A DNA stretch of 64,000 nt from Bin127 sp965221625. GTDB lineage: Bacteria; Chloroflexota; Dehalococcoidia; Lucifugimonadales; Lucifugimonadaceae. Both the position numbers and the translations under genes were made by a program. Position 1 is the stretch's first letter; each line of letters starts with the position of its first letter. The DNA is taken from the NCBI GenBank assembly GCA_965221625.1, contig OZ244903.1:62001-126000 (forward strand), given 5' to 3'. This document shows positions 42,803-52,440 of this stretch, one piece after another. Under the pieces are notes generated by a model that saw nothing but the letters and a program-made list of their open reading frames with translations, had not been told where the DNA came from and did not search any database.

Positions 42803-43876
42803 CTAAACGGTGTACAGCGTCGGTGCGGACGGAACCGGGGCAATCTGCTCCTCGGTCAACTCATACGCTTCTTTGCGGTATACCTGTAACCGATGACAAC
42901 CAAAGTCCGAGATGTACATCAAATCGCCTCGATTCGGGTCTGCATGGAACCGCACCATCGTTGGGCCGCGCAGACGTCTCGTGACCTCTAGTTGAGCCGA
43001 TTCGCGGTTGCGGAGCACCGTCGTGCTCGAAAGGATGTAGATTCTGCCGCTTTTCGACAACACTGCATCACCGATGAAGCGGTCGACGTATCTGCCATTG
43101 AGGTCGAACTGCAACACGCGGTGGTTGCCGCGGTCGACGAGATAAACGTCACCGTCACCGTCGACGTTGATTCCGGCCGGGCGGTTGAAACCACCAACGT
43201 CGGGTACCGTCTCGCTCACTGTGTAGATGTGATTGCCGTCACTATCAAACTTCTGGTAGCGGTCATTGCGCCAGTCCGAAACGTAGATCGAACCGTCGAA
43301 CGGGTCGACGGCGACGCCCCACGGGTAGTTGAACTGCCCGTCATCGGTCCCGTGTGCGCCGAAACCGTCGATATATTCGCCAGACGCCGTGAACTTCTGG
43401 ACGCGGTGGTTGCGAGTATCGACAACCAGCATGTTGCCGTCACCGTCCCACGCGATCCCTGAAGGGCGATCCAGCTCGCCGGGTGCGCTGCCGTGTGCCC
43501 CCCAAGTGCCCAACAGTTCACCGTCCGATGGTCGCCAGATTGTGATCGTGTGGTTGCCTTCGTCCGAGACGTAGAGATTTTCGTCAGCATCCCGGATCAT
43601 CTGGACTGGCCATACGAAATCTGAACCCAAGGTGTCTAAGTCATCGTCGTCCCAATTTATGCGGCGAATTTGACCGCCCTGCCCGTCGCTCCGATTGAGG
43701 ACATACAACCGGTCTTCTTCGCCGATTACGACGTCCATCGGATACGTCGTCACCCGTCGCATTCCTAACGTCGTGTAGAACGGATATCCGGCACGCAACA
43801 GCGCGTGTGGTCGACCGTTCCTGTCGTTGAGGTGTCCGTTGCCATTCGCCATCGCGGTCACAGTCGCAACCTCCAT
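42803..43876 (-). CDS. NHL-repeat beta-propeller protein
   Basis: 357 residues. At least five NHL-type repeats of the form P-x-G(I/V)A-D-x-D-G-x-(L/I)YV-x-D-x2-NHR(I/V)Q-x-F, for example RPSGIAWDGDGNMLVVDTRNHRVQKF and RPAGINVDGDGDVYLVDRGNHRVLQF. They should form a six-bladed propeller for protein or ligand binding. There is no signal peptide; the N-terminus has an Asn-Gly-rich stretch (MANGNGHLNDRNG) resembling that of the next gene. Same strand as the DUF1501 and DUF1800 genes. Confidence 0.88.
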   Translation of the reverse strand: MEVATVTAMANGNGHLNDRNGRPHALLRAGYPFYTTLGMRRVTTYPMDVVIGEEDRLYVLNRSDGQGGQIRRINWDDDDLDTLGSDFVWPVQMIRDADENLYVSDEGNHTITIWRPSDGELLGTWGAHGSAPGELDRPSGIAWDGDGNMLVVDTRNHRVQKFTASGEYIDGFGAHGTDDGQFNYPWGVAVDPFDGSIYVSDWRNDRYQKFDSDGNHIYTVSETVPDVGGFNRPAGINVDGDGDVYLVDRGNHRVLQFDLNGRYVDRFIGDAVLSKSGRIYILSSTTVLRNRESAQLEVTRRLRGPTMVRFHADPNRGDLMYISDFGCHRLQVYRKEAYELTEEQIAPVPSAPTLYTV

Positions 43877-43903
43877 GAAACTCGTCGAGTCAAAAGGTCA
43901 GCT

Positions 43904-45112
43904 TCAAACCAACGTCTTTTCGTACGGATTGACTTGCTCGAAGTTGCCGCCGACGATCGGCACGGGATCCAATCCTAACCACTGCTCCAAGATTGTCCCG
44001 TAGATGCCTCGAAAATCGAAAGTGTGCCGCATATCCTCGTCGTTCAACCAACTCGGGCGATCCAGTGGCGGATATTCGGAGTACAACCCGCCCTTGACGT
44101 TGTCGCCGATCAGGAACGCGCCACCGCCAGAGCCGTGGTCCGTGCCGGAACCGTTGTCTTTGATTCGTCGCCCGAACTCAGTGAAGACCAAGATCGTTAC
44201 CTCTTCAGAAGCATCATGGTCGCGAAGATCCTGCATGAAGTCGCGAATCGCTTCGGTGAGTTCAGTCAACAGCTTGGCGTGCGTCGGCACTTCCTGTGCG
44301 TGATGGTCGTAACCCAAGTGGTTCGTGTAGAAGATGCGCGTGCCGAGGTTTGCAGTGTGCACTCGCACCACGTCGCGCAAAGCCTGCGCAATCGCGTTAT
44401 CCGCATACTCGACGTTCGACTTGTATTGCGGTGGTGCCACTGCCAACATGTCCGCACCTTTGAGGACGTCTCGTCCCGTCTGCCCGAGGTAGTCCATCAC
44501 TAGTCCCGAACCGACAGCGGGTGTGTACATCCGCTTGAAGATTTCGAGGTTTTCGTCTCGTTCCTGTTGGACTTCAATGCCGGACATCAGTCCGTAGTTA
44601 TCGAGATCGCCAATCGAAGTCGCGGTGACGCCTTGAGCTGCCAGTGCGCGTGGCAACCCACGACCGAAACTGACTGCCGTGACCGGGTTCAATCCCTCGG
44701 GGTCGAACTCCCGTATCACCTTCGCCAACCACCCTTCTGTGGCGATAGTATCCGGTTCGCACGTGTGCCAGATGTCCATCGCGCGGAAGTGCGACCTGCT
44801 AGAATTCTCGTAGCCGATGCCTTGAATGATCGCGACTTTGCCTTCGTTGTAAAGATCCCTCAGGGCTGACGCGCAAGGGTGGAACGCCAGGTTATCCGTG
44901 AATGGAAGTAGCGTGTCCTCCGGTATCCCGACCAGTGGTCGGGAGTCGTAATAGACGCCTTCAGTAAATGGGACAACCGTGTTCATGAAGTCGTTTCCGC
45001 CCGAAAGCTGGATGACGACCAATACGGGATCCTTCTTTTTGCCGTTCAATCCGTTGCCGTTGCCGTTAACTGGCATTACTTTAGCTCCAATCGCTATCTT
45101 CGCCGGGTACAT
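43904..45112 (-). CDS. DUF1501 family protein
   Basis: 402 residues. LVVIQLSGGNDFMNTVVPF, the central GIGYENSSRSHFRAMDIW and the C-terminal FTEFGRRIKDNGSGTDHGSGGGAFLIG are DUF1501 hallmarks; the fold resembles sulfatases and alkaline phosphatases. Most members carry a Tat signal; here the N-terminus has only a short Asn-Gly-rich segment. It pairs with the DUF1800 gene 17 bases upstream, a widespread but uncharacterised couple. Confidence 0.9.
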   Translation of the reverse strand: MYPAKIAIGAKVMPVNGNGNGLNGKKKDPVLVVIQLSGGNDFMNTVVPFTEGVYYDSRPLVGIPEDTLLPFTDNLAFHPCASALRDLYNEGKVAIIQGIGYENSSRSHFRAMDIWHTCEPDTIATEGWLAKVIREFDPEGLNPVTAVSFGRGLPRALAAQGVTATSIGDLDNYGLMSGIEVQQERDENLEIFKRMYTPAVGSGLVMDYLGQTGRDVLKGADMLAVAPPQYKSNVEYADNAIAQALRDVVRVHTANLGTRIFYTNHLGYDHHAQEVPTHAKLLTELTEAIRDFMQDLRDHDASEEVTILVFTEFGRRIKDNGSGTDHGSGGGAFLIGDNVKGGLYSEYPPLDRPSWLNDEDMRHTFDFRGIYGTILEQWLGLDPVPIVGGNFEQVNPYEKTLV

Positions 45113-45129
45113 TGTGCCGGCGAATTTTC

Positions 45130-46548
45130 CTACTCGAATTGAAACTCGCGCGCCGAAACCGCAAGCGTGATTATCCTAAGAATTCGTTCTTCGCTATCCT
45201 GCACCGCTTCGTCGGAATCGAAGTTGAGATCGCCGCCTTCGCATGCTTGCTCCAGCAGTGCTTCAAGCGTTTCCTCATCCACCTGCAATCGGCAGAGGTG
45301 CTCCAACACCACTTCGACGAGTCTCTCCGGCGTTCGCGGTTCCTCCATCGTTGCCAACGCGTCGATTATCCTGCGCACGCCGGGCCGCGAGGCGTCCGCG
45401 AGCGTGTTCACCGCGAAGTTCACGCGCTCAGTCAATGTGCCACCGTCGATCCACTCCTTGCCGGTGTGCCAACCTTCGACGGAAGGCGGATCCATCAGCT
45501 TCTGTCCCATCGCGACCAACGTACCCTCAAACGATTCGAGGCCGATATCCGGATAGCGGTAGGACCCAGATATCTTGAGGACGTTGGAGACGAACTCAGT
45601 CGGTGACTTCACTCGCTTCATCCGAGCGTTCTTGAAGAAGTCCGACTTCAGCATCACTGTTACAACGTGCCGGATGTCGGCGTCCGACTCCATCCAAGCA
45701 TCTACCAACGTCTGGATCGCATCGGAATCCTGAGGCGGTTGGATGCTCCAAGCTGGAACCTGCGGCTCATCAGCGACGAAGAAAGTGTAGAGGTGACGTG
45801 CGATGAATCGGGCTGTCGCCTCTTGACGGGCGATGATGTCGATGATGTCCTCGCCGTTGAAGTTGCCGCGATGTCCGAGAAACTCTTTCTCTCCTGCATC
45901 GTGGTCGTCCTCGCGATATGTGTACTCAGCCTCGAAGTGACCAAAGGGATAGAGCGGCAGCGGTTGCTTGAACGTCCACCCGGTGAAAGCCCGAGCCGCG
46001 TTCTTGATGTCATCTTCGGTATAGTTCCCGATGCCCATTGAGAAAAGCTCGAGGATTTCTCGGCCGTAGTTCTCGTTGATCGAGTAGCCGTGGTTCTCGT
46101 TGTTGTCGAGCCAAAAAATCATGGCGGGATCGCGGGACAACTCGAGCAAAATTTTTCGGAAGTTCGCCAATCCGTTGTCGCGCAGCATCTGGATGTGATT
46201 CACCATGCTCGGCGTATGCTCGCTCTTGGTCCAACCCGTCGCCAAGATCCCGTGCCAGAAAAGTGCCATCTTCTCCTGCAACGGACGCTCAGAGTTGACC
46301 ATGCGGAACATCCACCGACCGTTCCACACTGCGCCGTTATCTTTATTGGCTGCGAGATGCGGGTAGAAACGTCCCAGCAAGTCATCCTCGACTTCAGGGA
46401 ATCGCTCCGGGTTCACCAGATCGTCGACGATCTCGTCGTACGACTTCTGAGCGAACGCCTCAATCTCCGCGCGGTCCGCACCGAAACCCGCGCGCCGCAG
46501 TAGATGCGCTACGAGATCCGAGTCCGTTTTCCTCTCTGCGAGTACCAT
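45130..46548 (-). CDS. DUF1800 family protein
   Basis: 472 residues. Starts with AHLLRRAGFG and contains MALFWHGILATG, NENYGREILELFSMGIGNYTEDDIKNAARAFTGW and PPSVEGWHTGKEWI, all DUF1800 signatures. GAGGAAG precedes ATG 46548. First gene of a DUF1800-DUF1501-NHL transcript. Function unknown; co-occurrence suggests a shared extracellular or surface process. Confidence 0.92.
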   Translation of the reverse strand: MVLAERKTDSDLVAHLLRRAGFGADRAEIEAFAQKSYDEIVDDLVNPERFPEVEDDLLGRFYPHLAANKDNGAVWNGRWMFRMVNSERPLQEKMALFWHGILATGWTKSEHTPSMVNHIQMLRDNGLANFRKILLELSRDPAMIFWLDNNENHGYSINENYGREILELFSMGIGNYTEDDIKNAARAFTGWTFKQPLPLYPFGHFEAEYTYREDDHDAGEKEFLGHRGNFNGEDIIDIIARQEATARFIARHLYTFFVADEPQVPAWSIQPPQDSDAIQTLVDAWMESDADIRHVVTVMLKSDFFKNARMKRVKSPTEFVSNVLKISGSYRYPDIGLESFEGTLVAMGQKLMDPPSVEGWHTGKEWIDGGTLTERVNFAVNTLADASRPGVRRIIDALATMEEPRTPERLVEVVLEHLCRLQVDEETLEALLEQACEGGDLNFDSDEAVQDSEERILRIITLAVSAREFQFE

Positions 46549-46705
46549 CTCGACTTCCTCTCGGGGGTTCCGATCGAATGTGCATGCGTTGCACTTTAAC
46601 AGCGAATCTTAACGAACGCGTGCTAGTCGTGCAAGTTGCGACACGCTGAAATCGCGCCCGTTTCTCTGCGGAACTGAAGCGAACGGCGGTGGCTGAGGCA
46701 GCGAC

Positions 46706-48172
46706 TTAACTCGCGCTGCGGTTGACGTAGATGGTTTTCGTCTCGGTGAAGAACTCGATCGCCGCTTTGCCTTGCTCACGCGAACCGCTGCTCGACGACT
46801 TCATGCCACCAAACGGCACCTGCGGCTCGACGCCTGCCGTCTCGCCATTGACCTTCACGATGCCGGCCTCGATGCGATCGGCGAACGACATCGCGGCGTT
46901 CAAGTTGCGGGTGAAAATACCTGCACTCAACCCGTATTTCACGTTGTTTGCTATCGACAGCGCGTCATCAATGTCGGCCGCGGGGATGACGCCCAACACC
47001 GGACCGAATATCTCTTCGCAAGCTACAAAATCGTCAGGTGACACCTGCGACAGCACCGTCGGCTCTACATACGTGCCCTTGTCGTACGCACCGCCTGAGG
47101 GGACTCCTCCGCCAGTCAACACATTTCCGCCTTCGCTGATGCCTCGCTCAACCGAGGACACGATATTCTGACGCGATGCTTCGTCAATCACAGGCACGAC
47201 AATCGAAGCATCTTCTTTGCCCGGTCCGATTGAAAGTGCCCGCGTCTTTTCGACGACCAAGTCCGTGAAATCCTCAATGACGTTGCCAACCACGATGGCC
47301 CTGGAAGTCGCGGTGCATTTCTGACCGGAATATTTCATCGCGCCATCCACAGTTACCTGTGCCGCTTGCTCGAGGTCGGCATCCGGCATCACGATCACCG
47401 GATTCTTGCCACCCATCTCCAACTGGTATTTGACGCCTCGGCGCGCCGCAATCGCCGCGATACCCATGCCGATCGCTGTCGAACCGGTGAACGAAACCGC
47501 GCCGACGCCGTCCGCGCTGACAAGGGAATCTCCGACTGCGCCGCCGGAACCCGTAACCAAATTGAATACGCCTGCGGGCAATCCCACAGCGTCCCACATC
47601 TCAGCTATGAGTGCCCCGAGATGCGGCGTCGCCGATGCCGGTTTCAACACAATGGTGTTGCCGTAAACCAACGCCGGTGCCATTTTCCAAATCGGAATCG
47701 CAAGCGGGAAGTTCCACGGCGTTATCAGCGTTACGACACCGAGAGGAACGCGCTTGGTGTAAAGCAAGATGCTCGGATCCACCGATGGCACGACGTCGCC
47801 AACGGGATTTGACCCCTCAACGCCGAAGTACTGGAGCAATGCAACCGCACGTCCGACCTCGCCACGCGATTCGAGGATCGCCTTGCCGCATTCACGAGTA
47901 ATCGCTTGCGCGTATCGCTCAGAGTTGTCGTTCAGATAGTCCGCCGCAGCCAACAGATAGCCGCCACGCGCCAATGCCGAAGTCGCTCCCCACGATCTGA
48001 CAGCTTCCGACGCCAAGTCAATCGCGGCTTCCACATCCAACGCGTCCGAGGCCTGGAACTCGCCGATGACATCATTGATGTCCGCAGGATTCCTGCTCTC
48101 CGAGACTCTTCCTGTGGAGGCGGTAACCCACTCGCCGCCTACGTAGTTCAAGAACGTGGTCTGATCAGCCAT
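46706..48172 (-). CDS. NAD(P)+-dependent aldehyde dehydrogenase
   Basis: 488 residues. VTLITPWNFPLAIPIWKMAPAL, general-base Glu in LEMGGKNPVIVMPDAD, nucleophile Cys in SGQKCTATSR and the oxyanion/NAD segment EEIFGPVLGVIP. Oxidises an aldehyde to its acid; the sequence style resembles the 2,5-dioxovalerate and succinate-semialdehyde group but the substrate is open. Confidence 0.94.
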   Translation of the reverse strand: MADQTTFLNYVGGEWVTASTGRVSESRNPADINDVIGEFQASDALDVEAAIDLASEAVRSWGATSALARGGYLLAAADYLNDNSERYAQAITRECGKAILESRGEVGRAVALLQYFGVEGSNPVGDVVPSVDPSILLYTKRVPLGVVTLITPWNFPLAIPIWKMAPALVYGNTIVLKPASATPHLGALIAEMWDAVGLPAGVFNLVTGSGGAVGDSLVSADGVGAVSFTGSTAIGMGIAAIAARRGVKYQLEMGGKNPVIVMPDADLEQAAQVTVDGAMKYSGQKCTATSRAIVVGNVIEDFTDLVVEKTRALSIGPGKEDASIVVPVIDEASRQNIVSSVERGISEGGNVLTGGGVPSGGAYDKGTYVEPTVLSQVSPDDFVACEEIFGPVLGVIPAADIDDALSIANNVKYGLSAGIFTRNLNAAMSFADRIEAGIVKVNGETAGVEPQVPFGGMKSSSSGSREQGKAAIEFFTETKTIYVNRSAS

Positions 48173-48299
48173 CTAGCTAACTCCTATCTGATGGCGTCGC
48201 CAGCAACAACAGGGCGACGCAACGCGCACCTTGCCATCCAGGTGGTGCAACGCAAACGCACTAATCGAATACTACGTCAGCGGCCGACAACCTTACCGA

Positions 48300-48914
48300 T
48301 CAAGGCATGTAAGTCGCGACCTCGTCAACTCCCATCCGCTCCGCCGATTGCTCAATCTTGGGGAAACCGATGTAGAAGGCACCTACGATCTGCCAATCGT
48401 CTTCAGCACCAACGGCGGTATGGATCTTGTCGCTCTTGCATAACCGTCCTGTGGACCAACCTACGGACAACCCCAAAGCGTGCGCTACCAGCATCAAGTT
48501 CTGCATGCCGCAACACGTAGCGGCGTAGTTTTCTTGCGTTACCTCTTCGTTCGGACCAGGGACGGAATAGACCATCATCAAGAGCGGCGTCCCCAACACC
48601 TCTTCTCGCGCCGCAGCAGAACTCTGCTCCCGTCGCGTCGGGTTTGGATTCTTGACGTTTTCCCACGTCCACTCATAGACGAGGTCTGCAACTTCCTTGC
48701 GCGTCTCGCCATCCTTCTCGATCACTTTGAAGCGCCACGGTTCGGTGTGCCGGTGATTCGGTGCCCACGTCGCCGCCTCAATCAACGTGGCAACCATCTC
48801 GCGCGGCACCCGTCGATCCTCGAATTCACGGATGCTGCGACGCGTGCGTATCAACTCCATCAATCGGTCAACATCAAACGTCCTCACAGAATTCTGTTGT
48901 CCCTCATTGTGCAC
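48300..48914 (-). CDS. Nitroreductase family protein
   Basis: 204 residues from GTG 48914 with AAGGAA upstream. FMN contacts in RTRRSIREFEDRRVPREMV and WAPNHRHTEPWRFKVIE, and a second patch at LGLSVGWSTGRL. Reduces nitroaromatics, quinones or flavin with NAD(P)H. Follows the aldehyde dehydrogenase on the same strand but 127 bases upstream of it. Confidence 0.9.
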   Translation of the reverse strand: MHNEGQQNSVRTFDVDRLMELIRTRRSIREFEDRRVPREMVATLIEAATWAPNHRHTEPWRFKVIEKDGETRKEVADLVYEWTWENVKNPNPTRREQSSAAAREEVLGTPLLMMVYSVPGPNEEVTQENYAATCCGMQNLMLVAHALGLSVGWSTGRLCKSDKIHTAVGAEDDWQIVGAFYIGFPKIEQSAERMGVDEVATYMP

Positions 48915-49110
48915 GCCGATTCCTTATCAGTTCAATCAGGATTTCAATTGTTTCACCAAGCGATTCTATTCGTAGAGTGGACGCCCTAATCGACCTTAAA
49001 TCCGAATGGCGTTGTGTTTTGCGTCCACGTGGAGACCCAGCCGATTTACGATGCCCGTTGTTTGTACGCTGTAGTGGAGTTAGGAACGCGAAATCACATC
49101 CGCTCGCACA

Positions 49111-49884
49111 ATGTCACGTTTCTCGCGCGCTCGAAAGATACACGCCAACACCGTTGAAGGCCGGCGCGCGGTGCTCGAAACACTTCGCGCAAAACGGCCG
49201 ATCGACAAGATAATCATCGCCAACAACGTCGAAGTCGGCCCGCAAATCCGAGAGATTGTTTCTGCCGCAGGCTCGGCGAACATCCCGGTCGAATACGCAG
49301 ACCGGCGGTCCCTAGACCGCCAATCCCACACCAAGAAAAGCCAGGGGATAATCGCGGTCCTTCCGGATGCCCGTTATGTTTCCGTCGAAGACATCGTCTT
49401 CCAGTCCCAACGCGCCGGCCAAACGCCGCTCATCGCCGTGCTCGATGGCATCGTAGATCCGCACAACCTCGGTGCTATTGCGAGGACTCTGGACGCTGCA
49501 GGCGGTCACGGTCTAATGATTCCAGAACGACGCGCTGCTGGCGTCACCCCGGGAGCCATCAGGGCATCCGCCGGCGCGTTGATGCACACGCCGGTAGCGC
49601 GCGTGGTCAACATTCCTCGCACCGTTGAGTACTTGAATCAGTTGGGCATCCAAACGCTCGCATTGGAAGCCGAAGCCGACGCGCAGTACACCGATGCCGA
49701 CTTCTCACTGCCTACCGCGATCGTGGTTGGCTCCGAAGAGAAAGGCGTCTCACGTCTCGCGCGTCAAAACTGCACCGGCAGTATCGCCATCCCCATGTTT
49801 GGCGAACTCGCTTCCCTCAATGCCTCAGTTAGTGCGGCGATCGTTCTCTACGAAGCGGTGCGTCAGCGATCCATGCGAGCGTAA
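49111..49884 (+). CDS. rlmB: 23S rRNA (guanosine-2'-O)-methyltransferase RlmB-type
   Basis: 257 residues. N-terminal SpoU substrate-binding domain (ANTVEGRRAVLETL) and the knotted SPOUT catalytic domain with LDGIVDPHNLGAIARTLDAAG, VVGSEEKGVSRL and SIPMFGELASLNASVSAAIVLYE. Modifies 23S rRNA (G2251 in E. coli numbering) or, less likely, a tRNA. Begins right after its own ATG-rich leader with no clear ribosome site. Confidence 0.92.
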   Translation: MSRFSRARKIHANTVEGRRAVLETLRAKRPIDKIIIANNVEVGPQIREIVSAAGSANIPVEYADRRSLDRQSHTKKSQGIIAVLPDARYVSVEDIVFQSQRAGQTPLIAVLDGIVDPHNLGAIARTLDAAGGHGLMIPERRAAGVTPGAIRASAGALMHTPVARVVNIPRTVEYLNQLGIQTLALEAEADAQYTDADFSLPTAIVVGSEEKGVSRLARQNCTGSIAIPMFGELASLNASVSAAIVLYEAVRQRSMRA

Positions 49885-50030
49885 CTCACCAGCCACATGA
49901 GGTCTTAACGCGGCTTCGCCCGACGTCTGCGACATAGTGTTACGCGAACGGAAAGTCCCTCTGCGGACCTGAAAACAGAAGGACTTCCGAAATCTTCCCG
50001 GACGAGTGCTGCGGTTAGTGCCTGTGGCAC

Positions 50031-51038
50031 CTAGTTCTCGCAGTCAGGATGTCCGTCTTCCCAGCGGCCAAACGGGATATCGTGCTGGCCGCCTTGGTTG
50101 ATCTTGGACATCTGACGTCGACACTCCATCCACATCGCCTTCCACTTGACCGGATCTCGCAACTCGGATTCGGGGTTCGATCTGCTGCGTGCCACGAAAT
50201 CTGGGAACGCAACACGACCCGAGTGGGCACCGGTGTTGTGGTAACGAAGATCGAACGACCATCGCATGTTCTCGCTCAAATTCGCCAGCGAACCATGCAC
50301 GGTGCGTTTGTGCATGAAGATGACGTCTCCGCGCTCCGTCGGCAACGGTTTCGCCTCGAGATACGGGAACAGCTTCTCTGGAATCTGTCGACCTTGCACC
50401 ATCGTCGTGTTGAATGCATAGCTGTTGCAGTGCGTCAACAAGTCACCCCGGTGGGTGCCAGGCACAACGTTCAGCGGACCGGCTTCAACAGGGGTGTCGG
50501 TAAGCGAGAACCACACCGTAATCATGTTCGTGTCGTCGGCTTCCGGCACCACGACGCCGTGGTCTTGGTGCCACAGAGTTGCGCCGATGATCGGCTGACC
50601 CGTCGCATCTTTCGGCAGGTACTTCTCTGGCGGTTTTATGCGCACGTGCTGCACCGGATTCGATGAGATCTCTGGACCGATGAGTTGCTCCAACACGTCC
50701 AGCAAGTTCTCATTTACGAACGCGTTGAAGACAGCTGGGCCAAACCAGCAGGGAGTGTCCTCTTTGACGTCCTGAAACGGAAGCGAGAAATCGAAGTACT
50801 GCGCGTGTTGTCTACCGGTTTCTTGGTAGATCCTCAGAATCCGTTTGTCGAACGGCAACTCCTCGTATTCCGACGCAATCTCGCCGGCTTCGTAAAGGTC
50901 ACGAGCGAGGTCGTTCAATACGCCTTCGTATTCAGCGATGATCGGATCCAACACCGTCTCCGGATCAAGGACTCCTTTGACCTTTACGAATCCCTGCTCC
51001 TGAAATTCGCTGACGATTGATTTCGTCGCGACAGCCAT
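50031..51038 (-). CDS. Phytanoyl-CoA dioxygenase (PhyH)-like Fe(II)/2-oxoglutarate oxygenase
   Basis: 335 residues from ATG 51038, with GGAGG six bases upstream. Iron ligands are HQD in LWHQDHGVVVPEAD and a distal His in KRTVHGSLANLSENMRW, followed by the 2-oxoglutarate Arg in FDLRY. PhyH enzymes hydroxylate fatty-acyl, aliphatic or secondary-metabolite substrates; they are expanded in marine Chloroflexota. Transcribed away from rlmB. Confidence 0.9.
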   Translation of the reverse strand: MAVATKSIVSEFQEQGFVKVKGVLDPETVLDPIIAEYEGVLNDLARDLYEAGEIASEYEELPFDKRILRIYQETGRQHAQYFDFSLPFQDVKEDTPCWFGPAVFNAFVNENLLDVLEQLIGPEISSNPVQHVRIKPPEKYLPKDATGQPIIGATLWHQDHGVVVPEADDTNMITVWFSLTDTPVEAGPLNVVPGTHRGDLLTHCNSYAFNTTMVQGRQIPEKLFPYLEAKPLPTERGDVIFMHKRTVHGSLANLSENMRWSFDLRYHNTGAHSGRVAFPDFVARSRSNPESELRDPVKWKAMWMECRRQMSKINQGGQHDIPFGRWEDGHPDCEN

Positions 51039-51174
51039 CTCAAACCTCCGTGTTTGATTCAATGGTGTGAGTTGGCAATGGATTGTATCTCAATCGACAG
51101 CCCATTTGGGACAATGCCACTGCAACCAAACTTCCGATCCTGCTTTCTGGAGCGAGGTGATAGCCCAAAAGTCC

Positions 51175-52242
51175 TTAGAACTCCACGCGGATGCAAGCGA
51201 CTTCATGACGGCGCGTCAATGAACCGGTGCTTCGCATCTCCGGTACGATATCTGCGCAGTCATCAATCGCTATCGGACACCTAGTGCGGAATACGCAACC
51301 GGAAGGAGGATTCGCCGGGCTCGGGATATCGCCTCGCAACACAATCCGTTCCCGCGCCCGTTCCGCTACCGGGTCCGGCAACGGTGCCGCCGAGAGCAAG
51401 GCCTGTGTATACGGATGCAGCGGGTTGTCGTAGATTTCGTCACCATCGGCAATCTCGACTATCTTGCCGAGGTACATCACCGCAGTTCGATGTGCGGTGT
51501 GTCTCACCACGGACAGGTCGTGAGCAACGAAGATGAACGCCAGATCTCGCTCCGATTGCAGATCCTCGAGTAGATTGATGACCTGCGCTTGGATCGAGAC
51601 ATCCAAAGCAGACACGGGTTCGTCGAGCAAAATCAGTTGAGGGTCCGCCGCCAGTGCCCGCGCGATCGCAATTCGCTGTCGTTGGCCTCCCGAGAACTGG
51701 TGCGGATACCGACTCGCGACGCCCGGATGCAGACCCACCAAACGGAATAACTCGGCAACCCGTTCCAGATACTCCTGCTTCGATCCCCTCAAGGCGTGCG
51801 CCCGCAACGGTTCGCCAACGATGTCTCCCGCGCGCATGCGTGGATTCAAAGACCCGTACGGATCTTGGAACACCATGCTCATGTTGCGGCGCGCTTCGCG
51901 CAAAACCGTGCGGTCAGCACCAACCAACTCGTCGCCCTTAAACATCACGCTGCCCGAAGTCGGACGTTCCAGTTGGATTACCGACCTCACGACAGTCGTC
52001 TTCCCGGAACCGCTCTCACCCACAACTCCCAATGTTTCGCCGGGGTTCACCTCAAACGAAACACCGTTAACGGCTCTAATGTGGCCAATGGTCTGCGGGA
52101 AAAGCACACCCCGAGTAATCGGGAAATGCACCGCCAAATCCCGTACTGAGAGCAATGGCATCGCGGCGACATTAGCAACCGAAAGCTCGCCCACCCGCGC
52201 CATACTCGCCACCGCATCGGCGGATGTCACGGCAGTGACCAT
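51175..52242 (-). CDS. Dipeptide/oligopeptide ABC transporter ATPase, DppF/OppF type (pair 1)
   Basis: About 355 residues from ATG 52242 (start uncertain). Walker A GESGSGKTT, Q-loop, signature FSGGQRQRIAIARAL and Walker B LILLDEP. The C-terminal oligopeptide domain has CVFRTRCPIAIDDC and a final Cys, the set of cysteines typical of the family. The matching OppD-like ATPase is at 53562; a nuclease gene separates the two. No permease or binding-protein gene is in the window. Confidence 0.9.
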   Translation of the reverse strand: MVTAVTSADAVASMARVGELSVANVAAMPLLSVRDLAVHFPITRGVLFPQTIGHIRAVNGVSFEVNPGETLGVVGESGSGKTTVVRSVIQLERPTSGSVMFKGDELVGADRTVLREARRNMSMVFQDPYGSLNPRMRAGDIVGEPLRAHALRGSKQEYLERVAELFRLVGLHPGVASRYPHQFSGGQRQRIAIARALAADPQLILLDEPVSALDVSIQAQVINLLEDLQSERDLAFIFVAHDLSVVRHTAHRTAVMYLGKIVEIADGDEIYDNPLHPYTQALLSAAPLPDPVAERARERIVLRGDIPSPANPPSGCVFRTRCPIAIDDCADIVPEMRSTGSLTRRHEVACIRVEF

Positions 52243-52440
52243 CGAATCAACCAACGCCGGACCCTGCCACCGCTACATCGAACGCGCCACCCCCGCGCAA
52301 CAACGCACTCTCAGCGCGATTTCGGTTACGGAACTCTGCCATGAACGTCAATACTCACCTCACGCGCCCCTCGGATCATCAATCACCCAAAGCGCAAAGC
52401 GAATTCTACCACTGGGGTTTGCTAACCCGACGATCCCAAC

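Noticed and set aside
49945..49995. Imperfect inverted repeat after rlmB (GGAAAGTCC ... GGACTTCC)
   Set aside because: Bulged stem, long loop and no T-run; not enough for a terminator call.
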